Below are positions 12,376-25,362 of a stretch of DNA of 64,000 nucleotides, in pieces. Position numbers and translations under genes: made by a program. A model generated the notes under the pieces. That model was not told where the DNA came from. It worked only from the letters and a program-made list of their open reading frames with translations, and ran no database searches. Source of the DNA: Euptelea pleiosperma (Eukaryota > Streptophyta > Magnoliopsida > Ranunculales > Eupteleaceae); contig CM068553.1 in NCBI GenBank assembly GCA_035048495.1, forward strand, positions 2,053,259 through 2,117,258, given 5' to 3'. Each line of letters starts with the position of its first letter. Position 1 is the stretch's first letter.

Positions 12376-12790
12376 GCAAACAAGATGGTATCAAACTCTC
12401 CTATCGCAACATGAAAGCCTCAAGTAGTGTATTTGTATGTTTGCATGGTTGCATCTCTAACATGATGTCACAAGATGAAAGGGAGAAATGTTTCCCAGAA
12501 GACAATGGAGTACTGCTGCGAACCAGACGAGGCCTCATGGGAGAAATATCTCTGTACTCTATACAGTCTTCAACTCGTAACACGTCAGGTACAGATTAAT
12601 TGTATGTAAGGTTTGTAAACTTAGATGTCATGGTTCCATTCCTTTTTGCATGTTTATAGTTTCATAGCTTCAGAAGTCGAGTGATAAGAGATACTGTGAA
12701 GAGGTATATATGTAATCCTGTTATGTTTATAGGTCCAAATACAAATGAGATTTGGATTGTTTGTTTCTCTTCTTGAAATAGATTTTAGAA
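12376..12790 (+). other. Probable 3' untranslated region of the CBL4-like gene
   Basis: The stretch after the stop has no element termini and contains no credible reading frame. AT-rich signals such as 'aatacaaatgagattt' occur near 12737. The true polyadenylation site cannot be set from sequence. Confidence 0.3.
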
Positions 12791-12879
12791 AATTTTAGAT
12801 CCTCTAGCTTATAACTTTGAGGGTTACAAACTGCTACAAGTTGATGGGCCGACGATAATTCGCCGCATATGGTACCTTT

Positions 12880-13380
12880 CCATGACTGGGTTGGGTAGAG
12901 GGGTGAGCCAGGCCCGAGTCAGTTTCGGGACATTTTAGGGCTGGGCTGGTTTCGGGCCGGGCTTCAAGGGGCAGGTCCGGCCTAAGTACCTAACGGGCCA
13001 GCCCAGGCTTTGGCCTAAAAAATCCGGGCCTCGGGCCAAATTTATATTCACATGCAGGCTTTTTTTTATCTTGCCAGAAGGAGGGCTGCCATGCCAATCC
13101 AGACGATGTAAGCCTTTGGAATGGATAGGTAGAATAGTGGCTTTATACATGTCATACCCTTACCTTCATGCTTTTCCCCTAGGTATGATGGCCATGAATT
13201 TTAATATTTTTAAATAGGAAATTATGCAAAGAAACATGCTTCCCGTTGCCACATCCCGCCCGAGCCCCAAGTAACTTGGCCCATTTCAGGACCAACATTT
13301 TTAATTCCAAGCCCATTATGGCCCATTAATAGATATAACGGGTGGTTCATTAGATTTGGGCCCAGTTTAAGATAATTTAT
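12880..13380. repeat. GGGCC/GGCCC-rich intergenic repeat
   Basis: Dense 'gggctggg', 'cgggcc' and 'ggcccatt' words on both strands (12890-13040, 13250-13380) resemble the stretch at 62530-62960. The two halves are partly inverted. No coding content. 13380-13730 holds nothing I can name. Confidence 0.35.
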
Positions 13381-13729
13381 GTTCAAAAACTAAGTGCAAG
13401 CTTGGCCAATTTATATACCCAGGCCTGGCTCATCAGACCTATGAATGAAGCAAGAAGCCCAAGATCTTTAGATTCGGACCAAAAATCCCTTGGGCCAGCA
13501 TAGCCCATTACCCTTACCCATAACCGTCTCCTAAAAAGTCTCATAACCATTTCTCTCAGGAAAAACATTGAAGATATAGAGGACTTATGTAGAGGAGTCT
13601 CATGCCCTCAGCCCTACATAGCACATTATTTTTCGGCCCATTAACAGCATGGATGCTTAGCCCATCCACGATGGCATTTTTAGGATTTATTGTAGCCGTC
13701 GATTGCAAGCAATTTTTTTGAGTAAAAAA

Positions 13730-13850
13730 TATTACGGCTAGAAATCATCAATCAAGCTTATTTTTAGTGGGTATATTCACCAATGGGTGGGCTGAACATC
13801 ATGCAATTAGTGGGCCTAACAATATGAGCCATGTAGGGACATGAGAATCC
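13730..13850. repeat. Half copy of fold-back family A/B
   Basis: 'ctagaaatcatcaatcaagc', 'ggtgggctgaacatc' and 'agtgggcct' match one arm of the family. No partner arm is clear on the left. Confidence 0.4.
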
Positions 13851-14885
13851 TCTGCATCACCTGTATCGGGAGTCCTCTGCTTCTAAAGCTTTTTTTCACA
13901 CTAGGTTCGGATCTAAAATCCATTGGGCCAGACGGGCCCATTACCCCTAAAAACTCTCATAACCATCTCTCTCTTTCTTTCTCACGTGCCTTCGCTAGTG
14001 TAAAATAAATAATGCCCCTGATTTAACGATTATTGACCATCCAAACTTTACCATGAAGAAGACAACTAATTGGGCTAGGTCCAGTCCATTAGGCCCATTA
14101 GTAAATTGTCCCAGCCACCAAACCTACCAAACACGTGTTCTTATCTTCAGAAGAGCAAAACCTAGGAACAAGACGAATGATTTTTCTAGAAGGACACATG
14201 CCACTAAATGCACCATGCATCCACTATCTAGTGTGGATAAGGTAAACCCCTAGGTTTAGGAAAAAGACCCAAATTTCATGAAAATGAAAGAGTTTGATTT
14301 TATCTCCTCCTCAAAATATTCCATTCAACTAATTGATCTAACATCATTCAATTTTTGTGGGTCCGACCCTTGGATGATGTTAACGTTCTGATCTACATCT
14401 AAAACACCTAATGGTTAAAAACTTAAACTAACAGTTTCAACTGTCTAATTGATTTGATCTACTATTATGCCCCCATCACATAGGTGGCCGGTGGCCCACC
14501 ATTGATGAGTAAGATTGATTTGAAAAAAAGACATTGGTGGGTCCACTTATGCAAAAATGTCAATATCAGTAAACTTAAGTGGAAGGAGGCGAGAGGTGGA
14601 GTTGTCTCCAAAAGATCTAACACCACAGCCAAAATGTCGAATAAGTTATTGACATTTGGTTCCCCACTAAATGTTTCTAACACGTGCATACTTAGAATTC
14701 TGCAACGAAATTTTGATGCAGAAGTTCCTCCAATTGCCACGTGTCCCTCAAATTTTGTAATACCTTTGTTGGTTCCAAGCACATGATGAACAAGTACCCA
14801 AATCCAATGGCTAGAAATCACCAATCACACTGATTTTTGGTATGTAGGTCCACCAAGGTGTAGACAATGTGTCTCCATCTATGAT

Positions 14886-15012
14886 AAATTTTTTGAAGCA
14901 GCGATCATGCGACACATATACCTATGGTTTAGGCTTTGGTTTTAAAAAATAATCATGGGTATATATGGTGCCGGCGCCTATCATTGGCGCCATGATCGCC
15001 GCTTCAAAAATC
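14886..15012. repeat. Small fold-back element next to a 5S rRNA fragment
   Basis: Inverted arms 'ttttttgaagcagcgatcatg' (left) and 'catgatcgccgcttcaaaaa' (right). Preceding sequence at 14800-14870 is a half copy of family A ('gctagaaatcaccaatcac'). 13850-14800 holds no gene I can support. Confidence 0.45.
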
Positions 15013-15050
15013 TCTGCGGCTTCAAAAAATTTCCCTCCATTTACATATAT

Positions 15051-15104
15051 CAGGGCACTAATGCATCAGATCTTATTAGAACTCCGCAATTAAGCGTGCT
15101 TGGG
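15051..15104 (+). pseudogene. 5S rRNA-derived fragment
   Basis: The stretch from 'cagggcactaatgcatcag' through 'aactccgcaattaagcgtgc' to 'ttggg' follows the order of residues about 15-70 of plant 5S rRNA with few changes. The 5' 15 nt and the 3' half are lost or too diverged. It could be a dead copy of the same composite retroelement as at 30057-30324. It is not a functional 5S gene. Confidence 0.75.
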
Positions 15105-15929
15105 CCCTGCTAGGGTATTATGTCCCCGTCCCCACACCCACATCACTAAAACTAAAAATAGAAATCAAAGTGGTACATGCTGATGACACGTAGAAGTAGT
15201 ATTGAAGATTTAGTAAAAAAAAGAACTGTCCTTTTTTACTTCACATGGAAAGGATACAGTGGAAAGATATTTAGTGACCTCCATGTCAATCACTCAAACC
15301 CTCTACACATGACAAGTGAGCATGATAACTTTGTTTTCAAAAAGACTGTTGTCTGCAGTTACCAGGGGTACGTGTATGGTTCATTGATTAAGATCCAATA
15401 AATTATTAATATTCGTTATTTAACTTAATATCATTTGTAATTTAGTTTATGTTCGCGCATTATAGGACCGAAAGTCAAAGAACTGTAGGCCTAGATCTTC
15501 TCTAGATCAATCGGTGGAACCTATTTTTGACCATCAAAGAGTTATTTTTTCGGTTTCGGAAGTCGAAATCTATGATCGATCGGTTCAAGCTATTCATCAG
15601 GTTCGATTTGAAGAAATTTCGAATTTTTTTTCTTCTATAGAATCGTTGAATTTTACTAAAAAATGGTAATAACTTGCAGTTCTAGGGTTTCGATCCGATT
15701 CCGAGGATCGACCTTGAGGTATCAGAGTTTATTAGCAGGTAGTTTTTGAAATGCGATCTGATTGAGATTTCTGAATCACTTTAATTCTTCTATCTATTAA
15801 TCTTCGTTGTATAAAAGATTTCCATTTTTGGTAACTTCCTCACAAAGCTCTGATTCTTTGCCAAAAAAAAAAAAGATTTTGCACGCTTTTGAGGTTCTTT
15901 TTCTTCTTTTGGAGGTTTGTATCTCTGTA

Positions 15930-18900
15930 ATGCAATCGAGTGAGAAGAAGAACTTGAAACGTGTGCGATCGTTTCCCTCCGATATGCCTCCAACTGATAC
16001 AACTGTCACCCAAGACCCCAACGACTGCTTCCTTTTTCCCGTCGAAGAGATCGTTCAGTATCCATTGCCAGGCTATGTCGCTCCTTCATCGATCAGTTTC
16101 AGTCCCGATGACAGCTTGATTACTTATCTGTTCAGTCCTGATGGCACTTTGAATAGGAAGGTTTTTGCTTACGATCTTGCAACTCGTGAACAAGAACTGG
16201 TTTTTAGTCCTCCCGATGGAGGGCTGGATGAGAGTAATATTTCCCCGGAAGAGAGGCTGAGGAGGGAAAGGCTGAGGGAGCGTGGGTTGGGGGTGACCCG
16301 ATACGAATGGGTGAAGTCTTGCTCAAAGAAGAAGATGTTCATGGTGCCTTTGCCTGCTGGGGTTCGTTCTTTGATCTCAAATAATTGTCTTTTTTCATTG
16401 TTACTGTTGAAATATGCAATTAAATTATGGAATCAATGAGTTTCCACAATTATGCAATCGAATTATCGGAGTTTGAATAGCCACAATTATGTACTTATTG
16501 CAGAAAGTAACATTAATGAATACTTGCATGAGGGCTGGAGGAATGGAAGAATCTGTCCTCCCTTGCCTCTGCCCTACACATTGTGGTACACCTTGAAATG
16601 GATTAGGGTCTGCCTGTAGGTGGGTACTACCAAGGTGATCTCCTAGGAAAAATTGACTCAAATCAGCATCATAGTAACCAGCCTACGTGGAGAATTTTAC
16701 GGAAACATGTTCTATCCCTCTTTTTTTTTCGCTTATTGAATGGTTAGATCCCAACTTCCCTGTGACGTTTTTTTGTGTATGCCAGGGGCAGGGGTGATGA
16801 CTTTGTCATATTCCCCTGTTCTGCCAAGCGTTTCTTGAGTTTAATAAAATTATGTAATTTAGTGATGTCTTGGTAGAATCTTAGATAAAATAAAAATTTT
16901 GGGCAATTCATCGAGTATAAAGGTGATCTTTGTAGAATGATGGTAGCTGTGACTGGTTCTAGGAGCAACACTAGGTTAGGGAGCTGGAGCGACATCTTAT
17001 ATTGAATATTTATACAACAAAGTAATATGCACTAAAACCCTTGGGATACTGTTACTTATCTTTCCACTCGTATATAAGAGATCAAGGCGTTGCTGTCAAT
17101 GAGATGGATTCTCAAAGGCAGACATTCCGTAGTTCAAAGAAAAACCGTGCATTTGCCTGCAAATTAGCACAACCATTAGCATGATTTTAGGTCTCAGCCA
17201 GGACCGAGACATGATTCAGGGTGATAGACTCGCCCAAGACAGTCTCCCTCTTTTTTATTTTCACACTATCTTGGGCGAGTCAGTCCTAAGCCCGAATCAA
17301 CTCGGTCTCAGCCCAGGATGAGTCAACCCCTCAGACGGAGTTTAAAAACCATAACCATTAGTGCAGCCAATGGTGAAGAAGATGACTCCGTACGCCATAA
17401 GTGCTGCTGTAAGATAAGCCAAGAGACTGATATATGAACTCAAGTAAAGATTTTTCTCTAGTCTTTGGAGCTTTTCTAATACGGAATTAGACTTCATCAT
17501 TGTTAGAAATGTTTCAAAAACATAAATGCCATTAGATATGCTCTTTCTTGTAGAAGAAATTACATAGGAGTACACCATGAGAAATTGACTTGAATATGTT
17601 GGAGGCCTTTAAATAGAGAGATCAGTATACAGTTCCTCTGAGGCACTCTCTTTATTGGTTGCTGTTGGCTATTTAAGGGTCTCTTATTCAGTCACTACCT
17701 CTCAGAGTGTTCAATGTACTGTGCAACCCCTTTTGAGAAAGATAAATGCGTGTGGCCTATAGTTCCCTTCTAACAATTCTCTCGTTTCTGAGGGTGAAAA
17801 ATATAATGAATTTTGCTCCTATCCCGAAAACCTCCAGGTCATTGCCTTCATGATTTTTGGCTCACCAGAGCCTGCTCTCTCTTTAGAAAAATAATATTTT
17901 CAAGAACATTGTTGGAAGATTCAATATTGTAACCTCTAATCTACTTGGTCAAATCTGATTGGCTCTCACGAAGTAGGAAATTCTTAGATGCATTCTTGTT
18001 GTCCATGAAGCCGTCAACTCTTGGTTGATTGAAGATCGAGGGATTTTAAGAACACATTCTTAAGATTCAATACTTGTATGTTATATCAGGATGGTCTTTA
18101 GGACAAAGGTGAAGGTGATTGAAGGAGTGCAGTTCTATAGACGATTCCCTACTTAACTTACTGGTTTTCCAGTAGTATATTATATTTTAGTTAGCTCTTG
18201 TGACTTTTTTTCTTTTCAGTAAAGGCTTCATTCAGTTTCAAGTGTCGTCTTTGCAATTACTGTTTGGTGGGTTACGCAGTTGGCATTTGTTTATCTTAAG
18301 GTGGTTAGAGATCATCTCCTTAAGGTAAGTAAATTCTGATTGGAGAAACTAACATGACCCTAGTATTCTGGAAATAAAAAGGCTTTTGGTCCAGATTGTT
18401 GTGGATATCAGAATATGGTCAATCTTGGAATCTCCTTAGGGTGTCAAACTTTTTCCTTCTAAAGTTGTTTCACATTTGGAGTTTGATTTGTAAAATATTA
18501 TTGACTAAATTGGCAAGTCATTTTATCAGGAACATAGCTGGCCAATTCCTTGAATCAATTTTTCATTCGGTGGCTTTAACTGATCTCACTTAAAATGTCC
18601 TCTTGAATTAACCCAGATCATCTCATATTAGACCAGAAATATGCTCTTTTTGATTATTAATCTGACTTGTTGAGCTACTTTTTGTAATTTTAATTGAAAT
18701 TCTAACAGAAAATTGTTTTGGTACTAAGGAAATGTAGTAGCAAAATTCCACACAACTCTTGAAAATTCCTGAAAAAGATTAAGGAGGTTTCATTTTCTAG
18801 TTGTTGATATTCCAACTCTACCCATTGTTATGTAGGAGTTTTGGGTTCAATTGGAGTGCTATTTTCCCACAATAGCGAACTCAAGGGAAAACTGTAATGG

Positions 18901-21900
18901 AAGTGGAAAAAACTGGAGAAGAAAATGAAGATGAAAATGAGCTATGGTTACAATTTATCTCACCGACCCTCATCTTCACCTTCAACCCATCTGTTTTTTG
19001 ATATAGCCTTCTATTCTTTGACAAGCAATCAATTTTTTCATATAACCTTGTTACGCATCTCCATAGACATCGTCATCTTCATCATAATCATCATATATGT
19101 TTCTTATCACCTGGTTGGTTGAGCCTCATCTATGTCATAGTTGTTTTTGTTCGCTAGCCTCGAAGTTTTTCTGTTAGAAAATCATTAGACTCTATGCCAG
19201 TTGTACTCGTTTTAAATTGCTTAAAACTTCAGGAAAACAATTTTGATCTGTATGTATTCTACTTCGTAAATACCAATTACCACATATCTGTCTCAAGCAT
19301 GTTCTTGATGCAGCTTCCATGTGATTTAGTTGTCTATCCTTCAATAAAAAGAACAACCTGTTGGACTAATGGTTCAAAGTCTAATTCTGTCTCATTTCGG
19401 TAAGGTATTGAGGCGATTAATTCCGGTATGTATTGTCTAGATGGTGGCGAGGAGGAAGAATTGTAGGGGATTTATGGGGTTGGAGGAGATACTGGAGGAG
19501 AGAGAAGTTGATTTCGAATCGGATGGTTGCATGGTTCAAAATTTCGTTTCATTTCGGCCAAGACGTCTCGTTTTGGTAGTGTACTGAGATGATACATTGG
19601 GGAATGTATCATTTCGTGCCAAAAGCTTAATTCAAGTACTATTTTAGTACTTTTTTTGATAAATATATTTTACACTTATAAAAGAAGTACTAAATATGGG
19701 TTTAAACCTTATTTTCATGATATGTGTCTTTTATAAGAGATAGAAATGCTAAAAAATGTTTGTAGCCTAATTAAGCATTAGAAAATGGTTTAATTTTATC
19801 GAGACATATACTATGTTTTTTATTGTCTCATTTCTTCTCGGTCAATACGTCTTCGTTTCGTCAACTTACTAAGACGACGAGACGAACCGATATTTTAAAC
19901 CTTGCTCGTACCGAAACCCTAATTTAAGTAATTAACCCACGGTTTAAATTAGATCATTGTTACATTATAACGGACAAGTAACGTTATCGTTGTGTCCGTT
20001 ATAATGGGTCATATCATAGTTACAAAACGGTCAAAATATTATTATTTGTGAAAATTTTGAACTGTGTTTTAAAAGAAAACCGTTAACAGTAAAATAACAG
20101 ATCGAGATAGTGGCTGTTATAATGTCAAGTCTGTTTTTTTTTTTTTTTTTTTTTCAGTTTTAGAAAATAACATAAAGGTCTTGGAGTGTTAATAGTATAT
20201 ATGCTTGTTATAATGTTTTTTTAAACCTTGTTTTTATGGTATATGTTTCATTTATCACACTTCTATAAAGGATAATTAAGCATTAAAAATCATTTAAGAG
20301 AATTCATATTTGTATCCATCTATTGAAACACATCCTCTTTTTTCCATTGTCCCTTCTCGTTTCGTCTCATTTTGTCAGCTCACCAAGGCGCTGAACGAGA
20401 CCAAGACTCTAAACCTTATTCGGAACCATTATATAATAACTCAAAGCACCCTAATTTAATCTCAGCCATCCATCCATCTAATCGAATGGCTACAAAAAAA
20501 TACAGCAACTCAAAGTAGCTTACCAAAATTACAATGAGCTTCATAGCTTTGGGCTAATTGCAAAGACACCCGTAAGTCTAAAAAAATCAAAATAAGCTTA
20601 GAAAACTAATAAAACTCTCCAAAAAATCCTTACTCAGCCCACATGCATCTTTCCAATGTGGAGTCTTTGTGATGCACATGCATGTGGGGTCCTAAAAATC
20701 TTCTTCCTTGTCTTCCACTGGTAGAACCCATGTGATGCTTTGATGTCCACATCATTCCCTTACCTCCCTTTCTCAATTATTGTATTTGTTATTCTTATCC
20801 ATTTTTTTTATTGGGTATATCCAAGTCATAACTTTCAGATTGGAGGTTTTTAGTCCCTCCGAGCTATATCCAAGTCATGGCAAAGGTCTTTTTGTATTTG
20901 TTATTTTGATTTCTTTGTCCCTTAATTCTTCTTTTGTTGGGAGGGTGCAATTTTCCCTTTTGAGAGTCTGCAATCCTTACATGCCTCTTATAACTTGTCC
21001 CTGAAAACATCATCTTCAGTGTCTTGTTCCAACTATTTGAGGTCGGCTACACGATGCTTGTTCCTTTGGTCTTCAAGTAAGCAACATTGCAGTTGTTTAC
21101 TTAGTGATGCTTCACCTTGTTTATGTTTCAGATTCTCTTTATAATACGGTTTTGGGAGTAACTTGAGCACTATAATGCGCGGATTTAGATGACTTTGGTG
21201 GTTCCTGTTGATTTATAAGTGCTTACTGAGAAGAATACCATGTCTATGCATTGTTGGAGGATTATAATCTTAATTATAGATTCTGCTACAATAACTGGTA
21301 TATGACATATGCTTGTGATAATATCATACTACTAATCAACACCATATTATTGAAACCTTCACCAGTTGGAATTAAGAGTTCTCCTTTTTTCCTGATTTAA
21401 TTTTTTTGTACTGAAGTTTTGTTGAATTGCTAGTTGGGAGCTCCTGTAGTTCTTTTATTCAGTCTTTTAGTTATTAGTCAGTTTTGATCTAGAGAACTCC
21501 TATATTGATGAATGTTCCCCCATAAATGCAATGAGATTTTATTAATGTTGTCGTACTTAAGATTAATTAGCGTTTCGGATTGTCGTTTAGAACTATATAT
21601 TAGTTTAACCAACCTATTGATTGTTTTATCTTGTTTATTAATGCCTCTACTTTGAAACGATCTGGGTTTTCTCTTGACAGATCTATTTCCAAGATCTTTC
21701 TTGTTCCAAACCAGAGCTTAAGCTGCCAAGCACATCATGCTCACCAATTATTGATCCACATCTCTCTCCAGATGGAACTATGCTTGCTTATGTAAACGAT
21801 GATGAGTTACATGTCTTGAATTTATTGTTCGGTGAACAGAAACAGTTAACATTCGGTGCGAAGGGAAATTCAATGGTGCGGTTTACTTTTCATGAATGCA

Positions 21901-24900
21901 TGTCCCTTTCTTTCTTCCTTCGTCTATCTCCACCCCCCAACACACACACACGTACCTCCCTCTCTCTTCTTTTGGCTCCTGTTTTACCATTATTTGAAGT
22001 GTCAAAAGGATAATAGTTGTAATGATGGAAAAAATATGTGCTAGGATGCTTCACCATCCATGTAGCCCACCCATATATCAATCTGAACTGTACAATTTGT
22101 GGACCATCTCTTTGATGACCTTAACTTAAAAATCATATTAATGGTCAATTTTACTGTCCATTGAATCGAGAAAAAGAGAAAAGTCTTGGATTGGATATAG
22201 AAAGGGTTTAATGGTTAGGAAGAATGCCAAAACATTGTAAAAGTTAGAATTATCTGATTGCAATGGTTTTTGGATTATGGCCCATACAAGAGGTGGCTCA
22301 TCAGTGGAATTATCTGGAGCAATGAAATAGGTATGTTGTTAAAAGAATACTTACCCAAAAGTATTCAAAAGACTATTGGCTTAATAAATGTCAAATGTGA
22401 AGTGCAAACAAAACCTTACGTTGGTGAAGGATAAATGCACCTTTTAATGCTTTTTGAGCAATATAGTTTACTGTTCTATGAATTTGGGAGGCTGCATGAC
22501 ATTATTTCATTTGGAGATATTCCAGATGGAACCCACCTTTTTGTGGTTTCACCTTTCAACTTCCCCGCATTTGCACCACAAGCAACATATAGATATAGTA
22601 GCATGCTGTTGATGGGCCAGTGTTATGGTCCATGTCATCCAACACTATTTGCTGTGGAAGAGTGAAATGTTTCCATGGAATTGCTGGTAAATAGTCAAAT
22701 TAAACTGTTAAACTGTTTGTTGGCTTACGTTCTGATTCCTTAACAATTAGTTACGTACATAGTATGGTATCTTGGCACATACAGTGTCCATCTGCGTTAC
22801 TTTTTGTCTGGGGGAGATGGAACAAATCAAAGTTATTAAGCTTACTGACAATCTTTTAAGGTCCTTTCTTGAATCTCACAGTTGTTTGCTCTGTATATCA
22901 GACACATGGTCTTGCTGAATATATTGCCCAGGTGAGATTTCTTTCCCTCTACTCTCCTCTCTCCCTCTCTTTTCTGTAATATATTGATTTCTCTGCTTAT
23001 ACCATTGTACTATCTTCTCATATGCTCAATGTTTGCTTACTGTAGGAGGAGATGGATCGGAAGAATGGATTCTGGTGGTCACCTGATAGCAATTACATTG
23101 CATTTACACAAGTAGATTCATCTGAGATACCTCTTTTTAGAATCATGCATCAGGGTAAAAGTTCCGTTGGTTTGGATGCACAGGAAGACCATGCCTATCC
23201 CTTTGCAGGAGCATCAAATGTCAAAGTCCGGCTTGGGGTAGTCTCTTCTTGTGGGGGTCCCATTACTTGGATGGACCTACTCTGTGGAGAACAGGGTCAG
23301 ACTAACAATGATGAAGAATATTTGGCCAGAGTCAATTGGATGCCTGGAAACTTTCTCACCGCTCAGGTTTTGAACAGGTCCCACACCAAATTAAAGATCC
23401 TTAAGTTCGATATTAGGACGGGTCAAAGAAAAGTAATATTGGTAGAAGAACAAGACACATGGGTTAATCTACATGACTGCTTTACACCTCTGGATAAGGG
23501 AGTCAACAAGTTTTCTGGGGGATTTATCTGGGCCAGTGACAGAACAGGGTTTCGACATCTTTATCTTTATGACAGAACTGGTGCTTGCTTGGGACCGATC
23601 ACAGAGGGTGATTGGATGGTTGAGCAAATCGCTGGCGTTAATGAGACCGCAGGGCTTGTATATTTCACTGGAACTGTAGATGGACCTCTGGAATCAAACT
23701 TATACTGCACAAGCCTGTTTCCTGATTGGAGCCATCCCTTGCAGGCCCCACAGAGATTAACTCACAGCAAAGGAAGACATGCAGTTGTGCTTGATCATCA
23801 GATGCAGAGGTTCATTGATGTCCATGATTCTTTGAATACTCCACCAAGGGTATTGCTTTGTTCGTTGCATGATGGAAGCTTAATAGTACCTCTATATGAG
23901 CAGCCATCCACCCTTCCACGATTCAAAAGACTTCAACTTCTGCCACCAGAGATTGTTCAGATACCGGCAAATGATGGGACTATCTTGTATGGGTCTTTAT
24001 ACAAGCCTGACGTAAAAAGATTTGGACCTCCACCATACAAAACCTGCATCAGCGTGTATGGTGGTCCAAGTGTCCAGCTTGTCTGTGACTCATGGATGAA
24101 TACAGTTGACATGAGAGCTCAGTATCTACGGAACAAGGGCATCTTAGTATGGAAGGTCAGTGTCTTGATAGTGTAACCCTTTAAAATGGTAACTCATTCC
24201 TTCCTCAATTATACAAGGTTCGCATACTGGTCATTCGTGGTGTATTTTTTGACGAACTTATGTTACTAGTAGAACTTTCTGCTGGCATAGTTCAACAATT
24301 TTACAAGGTTCAGCGAACTTATGTTACGAGTAGAACTTTCTGCTGTCATAGTTGAACAATTCTATCCAAGTTTTTACTATTTGTCTTGTGATGAAATGGT
24401 TGCTTCAATTTTCAGTGGACGTTTTGTGACCCTTTGTAACCGTATGCATCCTGACTACTTTTCGGTTTTGCAGTTAGATAACAGAGGAACGGCTCGACGT
24501 GGACTGAAGTTTGAAAGCTCCCTCAAGTACAACATTGGCCGCATTGATGCTGAAGATCAGCTCACCGGGGCTGAATGGCTTATAAAACAAGGGCTTGCAA
24601 AAGCAGGCTTGATTGGGTTGTATGGGTGGAGCTATGGTGGGTACCTCTCGGCCATGACTTTGGCGAGGTTCCCTGACACTTTTCGATGTGCAGTTTCGGG
24701 TGCCCCAGTTACAGCATGGGATGGGTACGATACGTTTTACACAGAGAAGTACATGGGCTTGCCTTCTGAGAATCCTGCGGGTTACGAGTATGGCTCCGTG
24801 ATGCACCATGTGCACATGATCAATGGGAGGTTGTTACTTGTGCATGGAATGATTGACGAAAACGTACATTTCCGGCACACAGCAAGGCTCGTAAATGCAA

Positions 24901-25025
24901 TGGTAGCAGCCAGAAAACCATACGAGCTTCTAGTTTTCCCAGATGAGCGCCATATGCCACGTCGCCTTAAGGACCGAATTTACATGGAAGAGAGGATATG
25001 GGAGTTCATAGAAAGGAATTTGTGA
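15930..25025 (+). CDS. Dipeptidyl peptidase IV-like serine protease (S9B, DPP8/9-like)
   Basis: Five exons: 15930-16361, 21681-21875, 22902-22931, 23046-24155, 24474-25025, all in phase 0, giving 772 residues. The family cuts X-Pro or X-Ala dipeptides from peptide N-termini. An N-terminal beta-propeller (about 50-540) precedes an alpha/beta-hydrolase domain (about 560-772). The triad is visible: Ser642 in GWSYGGY, Asp717 in [10 protein letters not shown] and His749 in DERHMPR. The paired glutamates that bind the substrate amino group in DPP4 enzymes are E220-E221 at the start of exon 4 (EEMDR). There is no signal peptide or membrane anchor, so it is more like cytosolic DPP8/9 than DPP4. Earlier in-frame ATGs exist (15807), but 15930 gives the family-like N-terminus. 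Intron 1 is 5.3 kb, and its donor 'ggg|gttcgt' is weak. The plant family is usually single copy. Confidence 0.93.
17185..17345. repeat. Family F-like repeat in intron 1 of the DPP gene
   Basis: Inverted words 'gactcgcccaagaca' and 'atcttgggcgagtcag' flank a T-rich centre, with outer 'ggtctcagccaggaccgaga' and 'ctcggtctcagcccagga'. It is a short fold-back insertion inside an intron. Confidence 0.5.
17501..17775 (+). mobile_element. Probable solo LTR, about 275 bp, in intron 1 of the DPP gene
   Basis: It begins 'tgttagaa' and ends with the inverse 'ttctaaca', the TG..CA border typical of LTRs. Inside is a TATA-like 'ctttaaatagagag' near 17608 and a promoter-like pyrimidine stretch. The 5-bp flanks (atcat / attct) match only 3 of 5, so the target duplication is weak. 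No second LTR, primer-binding site or reverse transcriptase is visible nearby. Confidence 0.45.
19531..19904. repeat. Fold-back 'tttcgtttcatttcgg' element in intron 1
   Basis: It starts 'atggttcaaaatttcg' and ends 'gatattttaaaccttg'. The inner 'gacgtctcg' and 'cgagacgaaccg' are partly inverse. A family C-like fragment ('ccgttataatgg', 'acggtcaaaat') follows at 19930-20230, and a related piece is at 20335-20445. The remaining intron sequence to 21680 shows nothing else recognisable. Confidence 0.4.
24251..24362. repeat. 61-bp tandem duplication in the last intron of the DPP gene
   Basis: 'cgaacttatgttac.agtag' through 'catagtt.aacaatt' occurs twice, starting near 24253 and 24314, with about four differences. 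It does not touch the splice sites at 24155 and 24474. Confidence 0.8.
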
Positions 25026-25362
25026 AAAAGAGTTTTTGAGTTTCCTTTTGTTTTCTCAGATTTTTATTACTTCGGTGTTGCTGTATGTAGAGGTCTCTGT
25101 ATTAACTTTGAGGCGATGGTTAGAGAAACAAAATGGAGGGGCTCGTCTTTTTTTTGAGAGAGATTTACATTCTTTTTCCTAAATTATATCTGTTTATGAC
25201 TCGGAATCCTTGTACAAGTACGAGCCCCCTTTGAAGCTTGAAACTCTCTTTAGTCTTTATTATTATTTTATTTAAGAAATAACAAACATGGTTCACCTCA
25301 GGAGGTGGTTAGCTTATTGACTTCTGGTGCCCTTTTTATGAGCTGTCAGCTTATTACATTAA

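Noticed and set aside
14465..14824. Overlapping 100- and 119-codon frames on both strands
   Set aside because: No recognisable domain or splice context; the region is repeat-like, and equal-length frames on both strands suggest chance.
17342..17578. Minus-strand frame with a hydrophobic stretch near the possible solo LTR
   Set aside because: Not followed by any further coding sequence, and it overlaps the probable LTR; no retroelement protein motif.
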